Shown here piece by piece: positions 18,075-27,692 of a stretch of 64,000 bases of DNA. Each line of letters starts with the position of its first letter. Positions within the stretch are counted from its first letter, which is position 1. Under the pieces are notes generated by a model. That model saw nothing but the letters and a program-made list of their open reading frames with translations, had not been told where the DNA came from and did no database searches. Where the stretch lies: contig CAZJDX010000014.1 in NCBI GenBank assembly GCA_964544885.1, positions 1-64,000 on the forward strand. The letters run 5' to 3'. The translations under genes were made by a program, and so were the position numbers. Source of the DNA: QQVM01 sp964544885 (GTDB taxonomy: Bacteria > Bacteroidota > Bacteroidia > AKYH767-A > 2013-40CM-41-45).

Positions 18075-18491
18075 TCAGATCAGGAATTGCTGGGAAATAG
18101 GTAAAAAAGTTTTTCCGCCGGTGAAAAAAGGTGGTGGCTTGGAGATCAGAGAAACTACCGGAGACTCAGCGGGCAAAGAGGTATTGAAACTGCGGTCCTC
18201 TATAAACGAAACCGGAATAAAGTCAGAATCATTTCCGTCAAGAAGAGTTGTAAGAATAGTTAATTTATGATAGGAGACGAAGAGGTCACAACAATCATCA
18301 TCATCACTATTGCTTTTATTTTCTGTTCCGCAACCGGAATCTTCGGAACAGCAGGAACTTTCGTTAGTTAGGGAGACATCCTTACTATTCTCCTTATAGC
18401 AATAATGAATGGCCAGGGTCACACCGCCGGTCGAAATAAAGACAAGCAGCGCCATTACGATTGAGAATATCCGGATCCTTGGCGATAACAT
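18075..18491 (-). CDS. small Cys-rich HYC-motif membrane or exported protein
   Basis: 138 residues from the ATG at 18491; a longer frame to 18803 overlaps the neighbouring gene and has no signal-like start. N-terminal hydrophobic segment IFSIVMALLVFISTGGVTLA, followed at once by IHYCYKENS, then Cys clusters SSCCSEDSGCGTE and DDDDCCDLF. Small Bacteroidota proteins with this layout are often found beside HMA proteins and TonB receptors, from which I infer metal binding. A TAACTTTG element at 18497-18504 ends six bases before this ATG, so the transcript may be nearly leaderless, or translation may begin at the ATG at 18455. Confidence 0.7.
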   Translation of the reverse strand: MLSPRIRIFSIVMALLVFISTGGVTLAIHYCYKENSKDVSLTNESSCCSEDSGCGTENKSNSDDDDCCDLFVSYHKLTILTTLLDGNDSDFIPVSFIEDRSFNTSLPAESPVVSLISKPPPFFTGGKTFLPISQQFLI

Positions 18492-18496
18492 AATTG

Positions 18497-18504
18497 CAAA
18501 GTTA
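18497..18504 (-). promoter_or_regulatory. -7 element TAACTTTG before the Cys-rich gene
   Basis: Exact TAnnTTTG match on the minus strand immediately upstream of the ATG at 18491; the spacing implies a very short 5' leader. No matching TTG was seen at 19-21 bases. If real, it drives the Cys-rich, TonB receptor and HMA genes. Confidence 0.4.
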
Positions 18505-18546
18505 CCAAATAAGGTGAAAATCTTATGAAAATATTGAAAATCAGGG

Positions 18547-21153
18547 CTATTGAACCACGACTTTTCCGACTGACAAGTACCTGTTCCGTTCAAAAACAGC
18601 ATAAAAATAAATACCTTCTGAGAATAAACGATGTGGGATCCTGGTATTTCCGGTGAACAAAGACTGCCGGTGAACCAAGCTTCCCATAGCATTCCAGAAG
18701 CTGATGCTGAGTGTTTCGGTACTCTCATTACGGATCGAAAAATCTCCATCCCTGCTAATAAGGGAGTTGATAAAAACGGGCTCAGCAGAAGACTTACTTT
18801 CACTTATCGCCTGACAAACTTCAAAATACACAATCACCGAATCGCGGTTAGAACATGCATTTACATCCGTGACATCCACAAAATAAACAGAACTGTCGTT
18901 ACCCGGAGAGGTACTGAAAGCCAGATATGCCTGATTGGAACTTCCATCCTGCCATAGATAGGAACTGTATCCTGGTCCGGCATCAATCAGATAATTACCG
19001 GTATTGCAGATTATCGTATCCGGTCCCAGGTTTACATAAGGTTTAAGATACACTTCCGTATGGACAGTATCGGATTGCTTATAACAACCGAACATGCTTT
19101 TCATGGAATACCAATAATTCCCGTTCGTGTTTACAAAGATTGAATTCAGGGTATCTCCCGTGTTCCAGACATATTCAGATCCGGCCGGGGCAGAAAGGAT
19201 GACGTGACCACCCTGACAAAAGCTCAGTGGGCCTGAAGTATTCACATAGGCAGCATAATTATCAATGAATATATTTAATGGGTTCGAATATTCTGTGCAT
19301 TGATGAATATCTGTTGCCTGAACCAGATAAACTCCCTCTGACCTGGCCATGAAGGCTGTATCCACAGCTCCTGCAACAGGAAGCGGAGGACCTGTCAAGG
19401 CATACCACCATTGATAACTGAGTCCGCTGTCCGGGGTAAACAGTTGAAGACTGTCTCCGACACAAATGAACTTGTTTCCACTGAAATTCAGCAGCGGTTT
19501 ATCCGGGAGTTCAAATAATGAATCCAGGATTACGGTATCCGCATCACTTCCGCAATAATTACTTACCTGTAAAGTGTATTTACCGGTCTGTGAGGGTATA
19601 ATGAAATTTGTGGCTGCATCCCCGATGATCGTATCATTGAGGTACCAGGTATAGGTGAATGAAAGACTGGAAGGAACGAGATTCTCGAGCCGGTTACCGG
19701 CACAAATTTCGAGGGTATCAGCTGCACTCAACCTTGCATCTGCAGTATTGGCAAAAAACAGAAAGTAGTTAGGTGTCTGGAATACATTTCCGGAACTATC
19801 CGTAATCGTCGCAGAATAATTTCCATTGACACAGACTGAGATACTGTCTGTCGTTTCACCGGATGACCATAAAACGGAGCTGCCTGAATCAGGCATGGGA
19901 TCCAGCATCAGGCTCACTGTATCTCCTTTGCAGAAGTAGTGACCGGGGCCTTTTATGCGGTAAGGAGAACTGATGATACCAAGACTGTCGGTTTTGATCA
20001 GGTAAATATGTGACTCCTCAAAACTGTTTGTCTTCCCAAGAATTATGAATCCTCCATCATGAGTTTCCTGCATATGCAGTGCGACATCATCGAAAGTGGC
20101 TCCGAAATATCGTGTCCACATACTGTCTCCCTGAGCATTGACTTTAGTGAGGAAAATATCGTTCAGGGAAGGAAAATACTGGTGAGGCACACTTCCGAGG
20201 ATGGCAAAGCCTCCGTCTTTTGTTTGCCTCGCGTGGCGGGTACTTTCGTTTTTTGAACTACCCAGTTCCTTTTGCCAGATCAGGGCGCCTGAACTGTCAA
20301 GCAATGACAGTGCTATATTTCTGTTACCGAGAGTATCCCTGTCGCCACAAACAATCATTCCGCCTTCACGGGTAGCTGCAATGGAATTAGACACAGAGTT
20401 CCAAAGGTACAATGTATCGAGCAACAGCGCTCCGTTCGAATCAATATGCCTAACCTCCGTGACATTCAGCAAGGGAGGTGTGCTGTAATAAAAATTGGCA
20501 TAATGCCCCAGGGTAAAAAACCGGTTATAGGTGCCCTGACTTGCATCATGCTCATTCATAACGGATCCATCAAAAGAAACGAAATTACTCCAGCGTATAC
20601 TAAGATCTTGATTCAGTTTAATAAGTGAATAGTAATTCTGGGAAATAAAGCCATCGGTATAAGAGGAAATGGCAAGTGTTGAATCAGAAGAGGCCACAAT
20701 CCCGATACCCTGAGTACTCCAGCCATCGAATGGCGGATATGTTTTTGAATTGATAAGCGTACCGTTCTGATCTATACGGACCACTTCAGCAACCGCACTA
20801 TAAGCGGCAGCCTGGTGAGATCCGACGAATGCATAATTACTGTCAAGCGTTTGCACTATGGATGAGCCCATCTGATTGAACTGATCACCATAGGACTTTG
20901 ACCATATTTCGTTACCGAGACTGTCGAGTTTCAGAACGTAATAGGCCCGCGTATGAAAAACTGTATCATCTCTGGTTCCGATGAGGATATATCCCTTGTC
21001 GAAGGTGGGTCTCACCAGGGTGGCTTCTTCATTTAAAAATCCGCCGTATGATCGCTCAAAACAAGGCTGGGCTGAGATGGTGTTAGCGGAGAAAAAGCAC
21101 GCTGTAAAACCGGAAAAAATCCTTAAAGTAAGCATGAACGAAGCAAGGTTCAT
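18547..21153 (-). CDS. large T9SS-type secreted protein with propeller repeats and Ig/PKD-like domains
   Basis: About 868 residues. Signal peptide in LTLRIFSGFTACFFSANTISA; N-terminal half with repeated blades (YVLKLDSLGNEIWSKSYG; DGGFAILGSV; DGGFIILGKT) like delta-60/SBBP propellers; middle with several beta-sandwich modules (YYWSSGE-, VWNTGDTLNSIFVNTNG, YLWQDGSSNQAY); and a C-terminal segment FWNAMGSLVHRQSLF...GIYFYAVFERNR that fits a T9SS sorting domain. The frame opens at 21171, but a TATTTTTG element at 21176-21183 puts transcription start about there, so I use the ATG at 21153 (21135 is also possible). Surface or secreted; function unknown. Confidence 0.8.
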   Translation of the reverse strand: MNLASFMLTLRIFSGFTACFFSANTISAQPCFERSYGGFLNEEATLVRPTFDKGYILIGTRDDTVFHTRAYYVLKLDSLGNEIWSKSYGDQFNQMGSSIVQTLDSNYAFVGSHQAAAYSAVAEVVRIDQNGTLINSKTYPPFDGWSTQGIGIVASSDSTLAISSYTDGFISQNYYSLIKLNQDLSIRWSNFVSFDGSVMNEHDASQGTYNRFFTLGHYANFYYSTPPLLNVTEVRHIDSNGALLLDTLYLWNSVSNSIAATREGGMIVCGDRDTLGNRNIALSLLDSSGALIWQKELGSSKNESTRHARQTKDGGFAILGSVPHQYFPSLNDIFLTKVNAQGDSMWTRYFGATFDDVALHMQETHDGGFIILGKTNSFEESHIYLIKTDSLGIISSPYRIKGPGHYFCKGDTVSLMLDPMPDSGSSVLWSSGETTDSISVCVNGNYSATITDSSGNVFQTPNYFLFFANTADARLSAADTLEICAGNRLENLVPSSLSFTYTWYLNDTIIGDAATNFIIPSQTGKYTLQVSNYCGSDADTVILDSLFELPDKPLLNFSGNKFICVGDSLQLFTPDSGLSYQWWYALTGPPLPVAGAVDTAFMARSEGVYLVQATDIHQCTEYSNPLNIFIDNYAAYVNTSGPLSFCQGGHVILSAPAGSEYVWNTGDTLNSIFVNTNGNYWYSMKSMFGCYKQSDTVHTEVYLKPYVNLGPDTIICNTGNYLIDAGPGYSSYLWQDGSSNQAYLAFSTSPGNDSSVYFVDVTDVNACSNRDSVIVYFEVCQAISESKSSAEPVFINSLISRDGDFSIRNESTETLSISFWNAMGSLVHRQSLFTGNTRIPHRLFSEGIYFYAVFERNRYLSVGKVVVQ

Positions 21154-21175
21154 GCAAGCAGGTTCACGCATAATG

Positions 21176-21183
21176 CAAAAATA
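21176..21183 (-). promoter_or_regulatory. -7 element TATTTTTG deciding the start of the T9SS protein
   Basis: Exact TAnnTTTG match on the minus strand, five bases before the ATG at 21171. Transcription would start at or within that codon, which favours the downstream ATG at 21153. No clear TTG partner was found. Confidence 0.4.
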
Positions 21184-21302
21184 GTGAAAGCAGCAGAACC
21201 ATCATTAAGTATTGGTTAAAATTTCAAAAGTTCAGGTCCATAAATGCAGAAATGGACTGAAATCAGGGCCTTCTTACGAAACCCTCTCCGGGCATCCAAT
21301 AC

Positions 21303-23078
21303 TCAGAAACAATATTTGTTTTCCGCAATTAATCTCGCGGCAACCCGTCTGCGCGCCTCCTTCACATTCATGGCTGGAACCTTGGTAAAACGTTTCAGTC
21401 CCATCAATAACATTCTCTGTTCATCACCCCCGGCATATGAACTGATAGCGTCTTTACCCGCTTTATGAATTTTGTCGGCAGCGTCATAGAGATAAATTCT
21501 CATCATGTCAATTTGCTCAGCACATTCCTTTTCGCCCTTTAACGCACTTAGTTTCTCTACACGCAGTTGAACCGACTCACTTATATAAAGTTCAATGAGC
21601 ATATCGGCAATATTCATCAGCACTTCCTGTTCTTTTGCCAGTTCCATCATCAGTTTCTGAACCGCGGAGCCTGCAACGAGCAGTACGGCTTTCTTGAAAT
21701 TACCGATAATTCTTTTCTCTTCCTCAAAGAGCGTTTCTGATCCGGTATTGAAATCGGGTATTTGCATAAGCTCATTGGCGACTTTGGTTGCCGGTCCAAG
21801 CAGATCCAGCTCTCCTTTCATCGCCTTTTTCAACATCATATCAACGGCGAGCATGCGGTTGATTTCATTAGTACCTTCAAAAATCCGGTTGATCCTTGCA
21901 TCCCGGTAGGCTCTGTCCATAGGTGCATCAGCACTGTATCCCATTCCTCCATAGATCTGAACGCCCTCATCTGCAACATAGTCCAGAACTTCGCTTCCAT
22001 GAACTTTCAATATGGCGGCTTCGACGGCAAACTGTTCAACACCTTTCAGCTTAGCTTTCCCTTCTTCCATTCCCGATGCGATGAGCGCCGAAATAGCGTC
22101 TTCCATATTCCGGCTACACCGGAAGATAGCGGATTCACAGGCATAAATCCGGATAGCCTGTTCTGCGAGTTTGAATCTGATGGCGCCGTATTTTGATATC
22201 GGTCTTCCGAATTGCTGACGCTCATTCGCATAGACGGTGGATTGGGTAGAGATACGTTTGGCACCTCCGATGGCAGCTCCGGCCAGTTTTATTCTGCCCA
22301 GGTTGAGAATATTGACGGCAATTTTGAATCCATTGCCCCGCTCACTTAGCAGATTTTCAACCGGTACAACACAATCATTGAAGAAGACCTGTCGCGTACT
22401 GCTTCCTTTTATTCCCATCTTATGCTCCTCAGGATTGAGTGAAATACCGGGGAAACTTTTTTCAACAATAAAGGCGCTGAGGTTTTCATCCGAATCAATT
22501 TTTGCAAATACGATATAGACATCTGCGAATCCACCATTGGTAATCCACATCTTCTGACCATTGATGATATAGCTTTTACCATCGGAGGAAAGTACTGCCT
22601 TTGTTTTTGCGGCATTCGCATCCGAACCTGAACCTGGTTCGGTCAGGCAATAGGCCGATTTCCATTCTCCGGTTGAGAGTTTCGGAATGTACCTGGATTT
22701 TTGCGTATCGTTTCCGTAATACAAAATCGGCAAGGTTCCGATTCCTGTATGTGCTGCATAGGCTACTGAAAAGGAATGCCCTGCTCCAAGATACTCTGTT
22801 GCCAGCATACCGGTTACAAAATCTTTTCCGAAGCCGCCGTAACTTTCCGGCACAGAGATTCCCAGAAGACCCAGTTCGCCGGCTTTATCCAGAATGCTTT
22901 GCATCAGACCTTCTTCCTGTGCGTCAATCCTGTCGAGAAAGGGATATACTTCCTGGTCAAGAAAGTCCTTGCAAGTCTGTGCGATCATGAGTTGTTCCTC
23001 AGACCATTCCTCAGGGATAAAAATGTCCTTCGCTTCAGTATCTCTTATCAGAAACTCACCGCCTTTAATTGCTTCCAT
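21303..23078 (-). CDS. acyl-CoA dehydrogenase
   Basis: 591 residues, longer than the roughly 390 of short-chain enzymes, with a C-terminal extension as in very-long-chain or FadE-like types. FAD/substrate motifs: YCLTEPGSGSDANAAKT, WITNGGFADVYIVFA, and IYGGMGYSADAPMDRAYRDA followed by INRIFEGTNEINR, which holds the candidate catalytic glutamate (about residue 398). It catalyses the first oxidation of beta-oxidation, passing electrons to ETF. Last gene of the same-strand fatty-acid run; the 227-base gap to the thiolase gene is larger than the others, so it may also have its own promoter. Confidence 0.93.
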   Translation of the reverse strand: MEAIKGGEFLIRDTEAKDIFIPEEWSEEQLMIAQTCKDFLDQEVYPFLDRIDAQEEGLMQSILDKAGELGLLGISVPESYGGFGKDFVTGMLATEYLGAGHSFSVAYAAHTGIGTLPILYYGNDTQKSRYIPKLSTGEWKSAYCLTEPGSGSDANAAKTKAVLSSDGKSYIINGQKMWITNGGFADVYIVFAKIDSDENLSAFIVEKSFPGISLNPEEHKMGIKGSSTRQVFFNDCVVPVENLLSERGNGFKIAVNILNLGRIKLAGAAIGGAKRISTQSTVYANERQQFGRPISKYGAIRFKLAEQAIRIYACESAIFRCSRNMEDAISALIASGMEEGKAKLKGVEQFAVEAAILKVHGSEVLDYVADEGVQIYGGMGYSADAPMDRAYRDARINRIFEGTNEINRMLAVDMMLKKAMKGELDLLGPATKVANELMQIPDFNTGSETLFEEEKRIIGNFKKAVLLVAGSAVQKLMMELAKEQEVLMNIADMLIELYISESVQLRVEKLSALKGEKECAEQIDMMRIYLYDAADKIHKAGKDAISSYAGGDEQRMLLMGLKRFTKVPAMNVKEARRRVAARLIAENKYCF

Positions 23079-23305
23079 GTTCTATGTAGATTATGATATG
23101 CCGGATTAATAAATCAGTCGTCACTCGATTCTTTTCTTTTAGCATTTATCCGGGGAATTGTTGCGTTTTTAATGAAAAAATTACCTCTCACTACAACGTA
23201 CGTTCTTGATCCACAGACCAGAAAAAAAGCGGATTTATTGGTCAGAGCAAGGCAGGTACATATGTCAGTTTGTGATCAACATAAGTACACAGGCCGGACT
23301 TTCGA

Positions 23306-24484
23306 TCAGTTAAGGAATTCAAATATTCCGGCAGCACCCTGACCTGTTCCAACGCACATAGTTACCATACCATATTTCAACTTACGCCTGCGCATCTCGG
23401 AAAAAAGCTGTACGGATAATTTCGCCCCACTGCAACCCAGGGGGTGACCTAATGCAATGGCTCCGCCGTTTACATTCACGATGGAGGGATCCAAACCCAG
23501 CGTCCGGATTACCGCTATCGACTGAGAGGCGAAGGCTTCATTCAGTTCAATCAGCTGAATATCGCCCTGCTTCATTCCGGAATGTTTCAAAACTTTCGGA
23601 ATAGCTTCAACCGGACCGATTCCCATCACCCTTGGTTCAACTCCGGCGACGGCGAAATCCACGAGCCTGGCAATCGGTTGAACATTCAGCTTTTTGAGCA
23701 TTCGCTCACTGACTACAAGCACAAAAGCGGCACCATCGCTTGTCTGCGATGAATTTCCGGCTGTAACAGAACCCCTGGCGTCGAATACAGGCTTCAGTTT
23801 AGCCATCTTCTCCAGGTCTGTATCCGCTCTGGGTCCTTCATCAGTATCGACTACAAATTCTCTCGTTTTCTTTCTTTCATTTTCATCGAGATATACTTCG
23901 CTTACTTTAATGGGAACGATTTCATCCTTGAATTTTCCTTCACGAATAGCTCTTACAGCCTTCTGATGAGAATCAAAACCGAATTTATCCTGCTCCTCCC
24001 TGCTTACCTTATACTCACGGGCGACTGCTTCAGCGGTTAAGCCCATTCCCCAGTAATAATCAGGATTTGTCTGAACCAGGCGATAATTGGGAACGATCTT
24101 CCATCCCCCGAAAGGAATGGGTGACATACTTTCCACACCTCCTGCAATGATACAGTCTGCAAGACCTGCATGGATCTTTGCCGATGCGATAGCGATGGTT
24201 TCAAGTCCGGATGCACAATACCGGTTCACCGTCATCCCGGGTACTTTTACGGTATCAAGTCCCATAAGCGATACCATCCGACCGATATTAAGACCCTGTT
24301 CAGCTTCGGGAGTAGCGTTACCAACAATCAGATCGTCGATTTCATCTTTATCTAATTGCGGTACGGCGGCAACCAGGTGACGAACAATTTCTGTGGCCAG
24401 GTCGTCGGGTCTGAAATTTCTGAACTTTCCTTTGGGAGCCTTACCAACAGCCGACCGGAAACCTGCAATGATATATGCATTCAT
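23306..24484 (-). CDS. acetyl-CoA acyltransferase (3-ketoacyl-CoA thiolase)
   Basis: 392 residues, standard thiolase length. Nucleophile cysteine in NRYCASGLETIAIA (about residue 88), catalytic histidine in ALGHPLGCSGAKL (about 346) and second cysteine in MVTMCVGTGQGAAG (about 376). It carries out thiolytic cleavage of 3-ketoacyl-CoA to acetyl-CoA, the last step of beta-oxidation. Neighbours (acyl-CoA synthetase, FadJ-like enzyme, acyl-CoA dehydrogenase) support the degradative direction over acetoacetyl-CoA synthesis. Confidence 0.94.
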   Translation of the reverse strand: MNAYIIAGFRSAVGKAPKGKFRNFRPDDLATEIVRHLVAAVPQLDKDEIDDLIVGNATPEAEQGLNIGRMVSLMGLDTVKVPGMTVNRYCASGLETIAIASAKIHAGLADCIIAGGVESMSPIPFGGWKIVPNYRLVQTNPDYYWGMGLTAEAVAREYKVSREEQDKFGFDSHQKAVRAIREGKFKDEIVPIKVSEVYLDENERKKTREFVVDTDEGPRADTDLEKMAKLKPVFDARGSVTAGNSSQTSDGAAFVLVVSERMLKKLNVQPIARLVDFAVAGVEPRVMGIGPVEAIPKVLKHSGMKQGDIQLIELNEAFASQSIAVIRTLGLDPSIVNVNGGAIALGHPLGCSGAKLSVQLFSEMRRRKLKYGMVTMCVGTGQGAAGIFEFLN

Positions 24485-24529
24485 GATATAAAAAATTCAA
24501 TTAAGAAGACCATGGAGCAGGCTGGATTT

Positions 24530-25219
24530 TCACTTTTTCTGAAGCGAATCCTTGGCAGCGGGTTTGGCACCTTTGGGTACGGGGATTCCCCCTGCTTTCC
24601 TGGCATCCGCGGCTTTTTTCTCAGCTGCTTTCTTTTCTTCTTCCTTTTTCTTCTGTGCGGCGGCCTCCAATACAGCCACATCCACACCATCCTTATAAGC
24701 TGCCTGCGCTACTACATTTCCCTTGCGGTTATAAGTTTTCCAGACTCCGTCGCGTTTATTCAACTTATAATTTCCTTCTTGTCTGGTGCTGCCATCTTCA
24801 AAATAGCGTGTCCACTTACCATCCTTTTTACCTTCATGATAGAATCCTTCCTGCGCAACCTGTCCGGAAAAATAATACCTTGTATACTGTCCGTCTTTTA
24901 CCCCGTTCAGGAACTCGATTTCCTCTCTCACCTTGTTATATCCGTAAAATTTCCGTTCAATTCCTTCTTTCTTGTCGTTTACAAAATCGATCTCGGATAT
25001 CTTCTCTCCGAAAGTATTATAGAAAATCCATGTACCCTGCTTTCTTCCGATCTCATCGGTTTTATTTCTGTGCTTTTCACGGCCCGGTGCATATTTAGGT
25101 TTTTCCTCCCTTGCCTGTGCAAATGCCGCTACAGGCCCTAGTACTAAAAGCAGAAAGAGAGCGTGTCGGAGGAACAAGGAAAAGGTGCTTTGCTTTCGTT
25201 TGATTGCCTGGCTGATCAT
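24530..25219 (-). CDS. exported MORN/YwqK-like repeat protein
   Basis: About 229 residues from the ATG at 25219, 13 bases after the FadJ-like gene; an upstream start at 25333 would overlap that gene by 100 bases. Signal peptide HALFLLLVLGPVAAFAQ; then at least five MORN-like repeats of the form GKKDGKWTRYFEDGSTRQEG and KRDGVWKTYNRKGN; then a Lys/Ala/Glu-rich helical tail (KKKEEEKKAAEKKAADARKA). Databases call such repeats 'YwqK family antitoxin', but no toxin is present. It sits inside a beta-oxidation operon, where its role is unknown; envelope attachment is only a guess. Confidence 0.8.
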   Translation of the reverse strand: MISQAIKRKQSTFSLFLRHALFLLLVLGPVAAFAQAREEKPKYAPGREKHRNKTDEIGRKQGTWIFYNTFGEKISEIDFVNDKKEGIERKFYGYNKVREEIEFLNGVKDGQYTRYYFSGQVAQEGFYHEGKKDGKWTRYFEDGSTRQEGNYKLNKRDGVWKTYNRKGNVVAQAAYKDGVDVAVLEAAAQKKKEEEKKAAEKKAADARKAGGIPVPKGAKPAAKDSLQKK

Positions 25220-25232
25220 GACATGTATTGAT

Positions 25233-27641
25233 TTAATTTCGAAGAGGTTTTCCTGATGTGAGTATGCTTTGTATTCTTTCCAGCGTTTTTCTTTCACCGC
25301 AGAGAGAGAGGAAGGCTTCGCGCTCAAGATCAAGCAGGTATTGTTCGGAAACCATGGTGCCTGATGAGAGATCGCCTCCGCACATTACATGTGCTAATTT
25401 ACGTGAAATGACTTGATCGTGTTCAGAGATAAAATTTCCGGAGAGCATGGCATGGGCACCAGCAAAAAACATACCAAGCGCGCCCCTGCCAAGCACTTTA
25501 ACATCTTTTCTGGGTACCGGTCGCGTGTATCCGTCGTGTGCCAGCTCCAGTACAGCGCGTTTCGCTTCCGTGATCAGGTGCAAAGGGTTGACCACTATTT
25601 CATCTCTTCCTTCCTTCAGAATTTTAAGATCAAAGGCTTCATGACCGGAGGTGGAAACCTTGGCCATGGCAATACTCAGGTAATATTCTTTCAGTGTCTG
25701 TTCATCCAGATTTCCTTCTCTGAATTCATCACCGGCCCTTAATGCCATCTCCTTACTTCCACCACCCCCGGGAATAAGACCCACACCAAATTCGACCAAT
25801 CCAATATAGGTTTCAGCAGCGGCAACAACTTTATCGGCATGCAAGGTCATTTCACAACCTCCGCCCAGTGTAAGAGCATGTGGAGCAAGCACCACCGGAA
25901 CTGATGAATAGCGCACCTTCATATTCATATTCTGGAATGCCCGTACGGCAATGTCGATCTCATCAAACTCCTGTTCAGCGGCAAACATGAAAATCATGGC
26001 GAGATTAGCCCCGGCAGAAAAATTCTGACCTTCATTGGCAATAACCAATCCGGTAAAATCTTTTTCCGCAATATCAATGGCTTTGTTCACCCCCTCAAGC
26101 ACTTCACCGCCTATTGTATTCATTTTGGTATGGAACTCAAGGTTCAGCACCCCGTCCCCAATGTCAATCAGACTGCAGCCTGCATTTTTCCAGACTGTAC
26201 TTTCTCTTCTGCTGTCAAGAAAAATCAGATCCGTTCCGCTGGATGGTTTCTGATAAGACTTTGTTGCCGGATCATAAACCAGTCTTTTCCCACCGGCTAA
26301 TTTATAAAAGCTGCCGTTGCCTTCGCGAATCATCTCTTCCACCCAGGGGGAGGGGGCAAGACCTTTCGATTTCATCATGGTAACCATATTCGCGGCACCG
26401 AGAATATCCCATGTTTCAAAAGGACCTGTCTCCCATCCAAACCCTGCACAAACAGCCTCGTCAATCTGCATTGGATTTGAGGCGATCTCCGGAATACGGT
26501 TACTCACATACTGAAACAGGGTAAGAAAAGATTCCCTGTAAAATTCTCCGGCTTTATCATTTCCATTGAACAGAACCGGAAGACGTTCACGCACCTTCTC
26601 CAGGTTTTTCGTCTGTTCCAGTGTCGCGAATTTGCTTTTTGATTTCGGTTTATATTCCAGAGATGCCAGATCAAGAGAAAGAATTTCACTCTTGGAATTG
26701 GCAGATTTCACCTTTTTATAAAAACCCTGCCCTGACTTATCTCCGAACCATTTATTCTCGATAAGCTTCTGCACAAAATCCGGGAGTTTGAAAACCTCTC
26801 TTGCCTCATCCTTAGGACAGCGGTCGTATACATCATTGGCAACTTTTACCAGGGTATCGAGACCTACCACATCACATGTGCGGAAGGTTGCCGATTTTGG
26901 TCTGCCCAAAACCGGACCGGTAAGCTTATCAACCTCATCAATGCTCAATCCCATCTTTTCCACCAGATGGAAAAGCGACATGATGGAGAAAACACCGATC
27001 CTGTTGGCGATGAATGCAGGTGTATCCTTGCACCTGACGGTGGTTTTGCCAAGGAAAAGCTCTGCAAATCCGGTCAGGAAATCGAGTACTTCGCCGGAGG
27101 TTTCCGTTCCGGGAATGATCTCCAGCAGTCGCAGGTAACGGGGAGGATTGAAAAAATGCGTCCCGCAAAAATGTTTTCTGAAATCATCGCTTCTTCCTTC
27201 AGCCATAAGGCCGATAGGTATTCCTGAAGTATTGGACGAAACAATTGTTCCCGGCTTGCGATACTTTTCGATTTCAGCGAAAACGTTCTTTTTGATATCC
27301 AGGTTTTCAACTACCACTTCCACGATCCAGTCGCACGTGGAAATATCCTTCATATTATCGCTGAAATTTCCTGTATGAATCCGGTTAGAAAAGGATTTTT
27401 TATACAGTGGAGACGGGGATGAATTGACGGCGGCCTGAAGGGCGCTGTTGACAATTCTGTTCCTCACCTTTGCGTCTTCAACTTTAAGACCTGATTTTTT
27501 CTCTTCCTCATTAAGTTCGGATGGGCTTATGTCGAGCAGGAGAACCTGTATGCCAATATTTGCAAAATGGCATGCGATCCTGCTGCCCATGATACCGCTG
27601 CCAAGCACCGCTACTTTCTGTATCCTCCTGACCGATGACAT
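25233..27641 (-). CDS. 3-hydroxyacyl-CoA dehydrogenase / enoyl-CoA hydratase fusion (FadJ-like)
   Basis: 802 residues. N-terminal NAD-binding 3HCDH domain (AVLGSGIMGSRIACHFANIG at about 12-31; HFFNPPRYLRLLEIIPG), a 3HCDH C-terminal domain (TFRTCDVVGLDTLVKVANDV), then an enoyl-CoA hydratase/crotonase domain (about 490-690; NEGQNFSAGANLAMIF, LGGGCEMTLHAD, GVGLIPGGGGSKEMALRA). The order 3HCDH then crotonase is the reverse of E. coli FadB/FadJ and is typical of Bacteroidota. It performs hydration and NAD-dependent oxidation in beta-oxidation. Confidence 0.93.
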   Translation of the reverse strand: MSSVRRIQKVAVLGSGIMGSRIACHFANIGIQVLLLDISPSELNEEEKKSGLKVEDAKVRNRIVNSALQAAVNSSPSPLYKKSFSNRIHTGNFSDNMKDISTCDWIVEVVVENLDIKKNVFAEIEKYRKPGTIVSSNTSGIPIGLMAEGRSDDFRKHFCGTHFFNPPRYLRLLEIIPGTETSGEVLDFLTGFAELFLGKTTVRCKDTPAFIANRIGVFSIMSLFHLVEKMGLSIDEVDKLTGPVLGRPKSATFRTCDVVGLDTLVKVANDVYDRCPKDEAREVFKLPDFVQKLIENKWFGDKSGQGFYKKVKSANSKSEILSLDLASLEYKPKSKSKFATLEQTKNLEKVRERLPVLFNGNDKAGEFYRESFLTLFQYVSNRIPEIASNPMQIDEAVCAGFGWETGPFETWDILGAANMVTMMKSKGLAPSPWVEEMIREGNGSFYKLAGGKRLVYDPATKSYQKPSSGTDLIFLDSRRESTVWKNAGCSLIDIGDGVLNLEFHTKMNTIGGEVLEGVNKAIDIAEKDFTGLVIANEGQNFSAGANLAMIFMFAAEQEFDEIDIAVRAFQNMNMKVRYSSVPVVLAPHALTLGGGCEMTLHADKVVAAAETYIGLVEFGVGLIPGGGGSKEMALRAGDEFREGNLDEQTLKEYYLSIAMAKVSTSGHEAFDLKILKEGRDEIVVNPLHLITEAKRAVLELAHDGYTRPVPRKDVKVLGRGALGMFFAGAHAMLSGNFISEHDQVISRKLAHVMCGGDLSSGTMVSEQYLLDLEREAFLSLCGERKTLERIQSILTSGKPLRN

Positions 27642-27692
27642 TAATTCTTTCTGATTTATTTCTGTTGTTGATAAGGAGTCCGGCTAAACAAC

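Noticed and set aside
18492..18803. N-terminal extension of the Cys-rich protein to 18803
   Set aside because: It overlaps the T9SS gene in another frame and puts about 100 residues before the hydrophobic signal; the ATG at 18491 gives a normal exported protein.
23172..23342. 56-codon plus-strand ORF in the gap before the acyl-CoA dehydrogenase gene
   Set aside because: Overlaps the 3' end of the thiolase gene in antisense, with no recognisable motif or promoter.
24530..25219. Antitoxin of a toxin-antitoxin pair
   Set aside because: Only the YwqK/MORN repeat label suggests it; the protein is exported and its neighbours are beta-oxidation enzymes.
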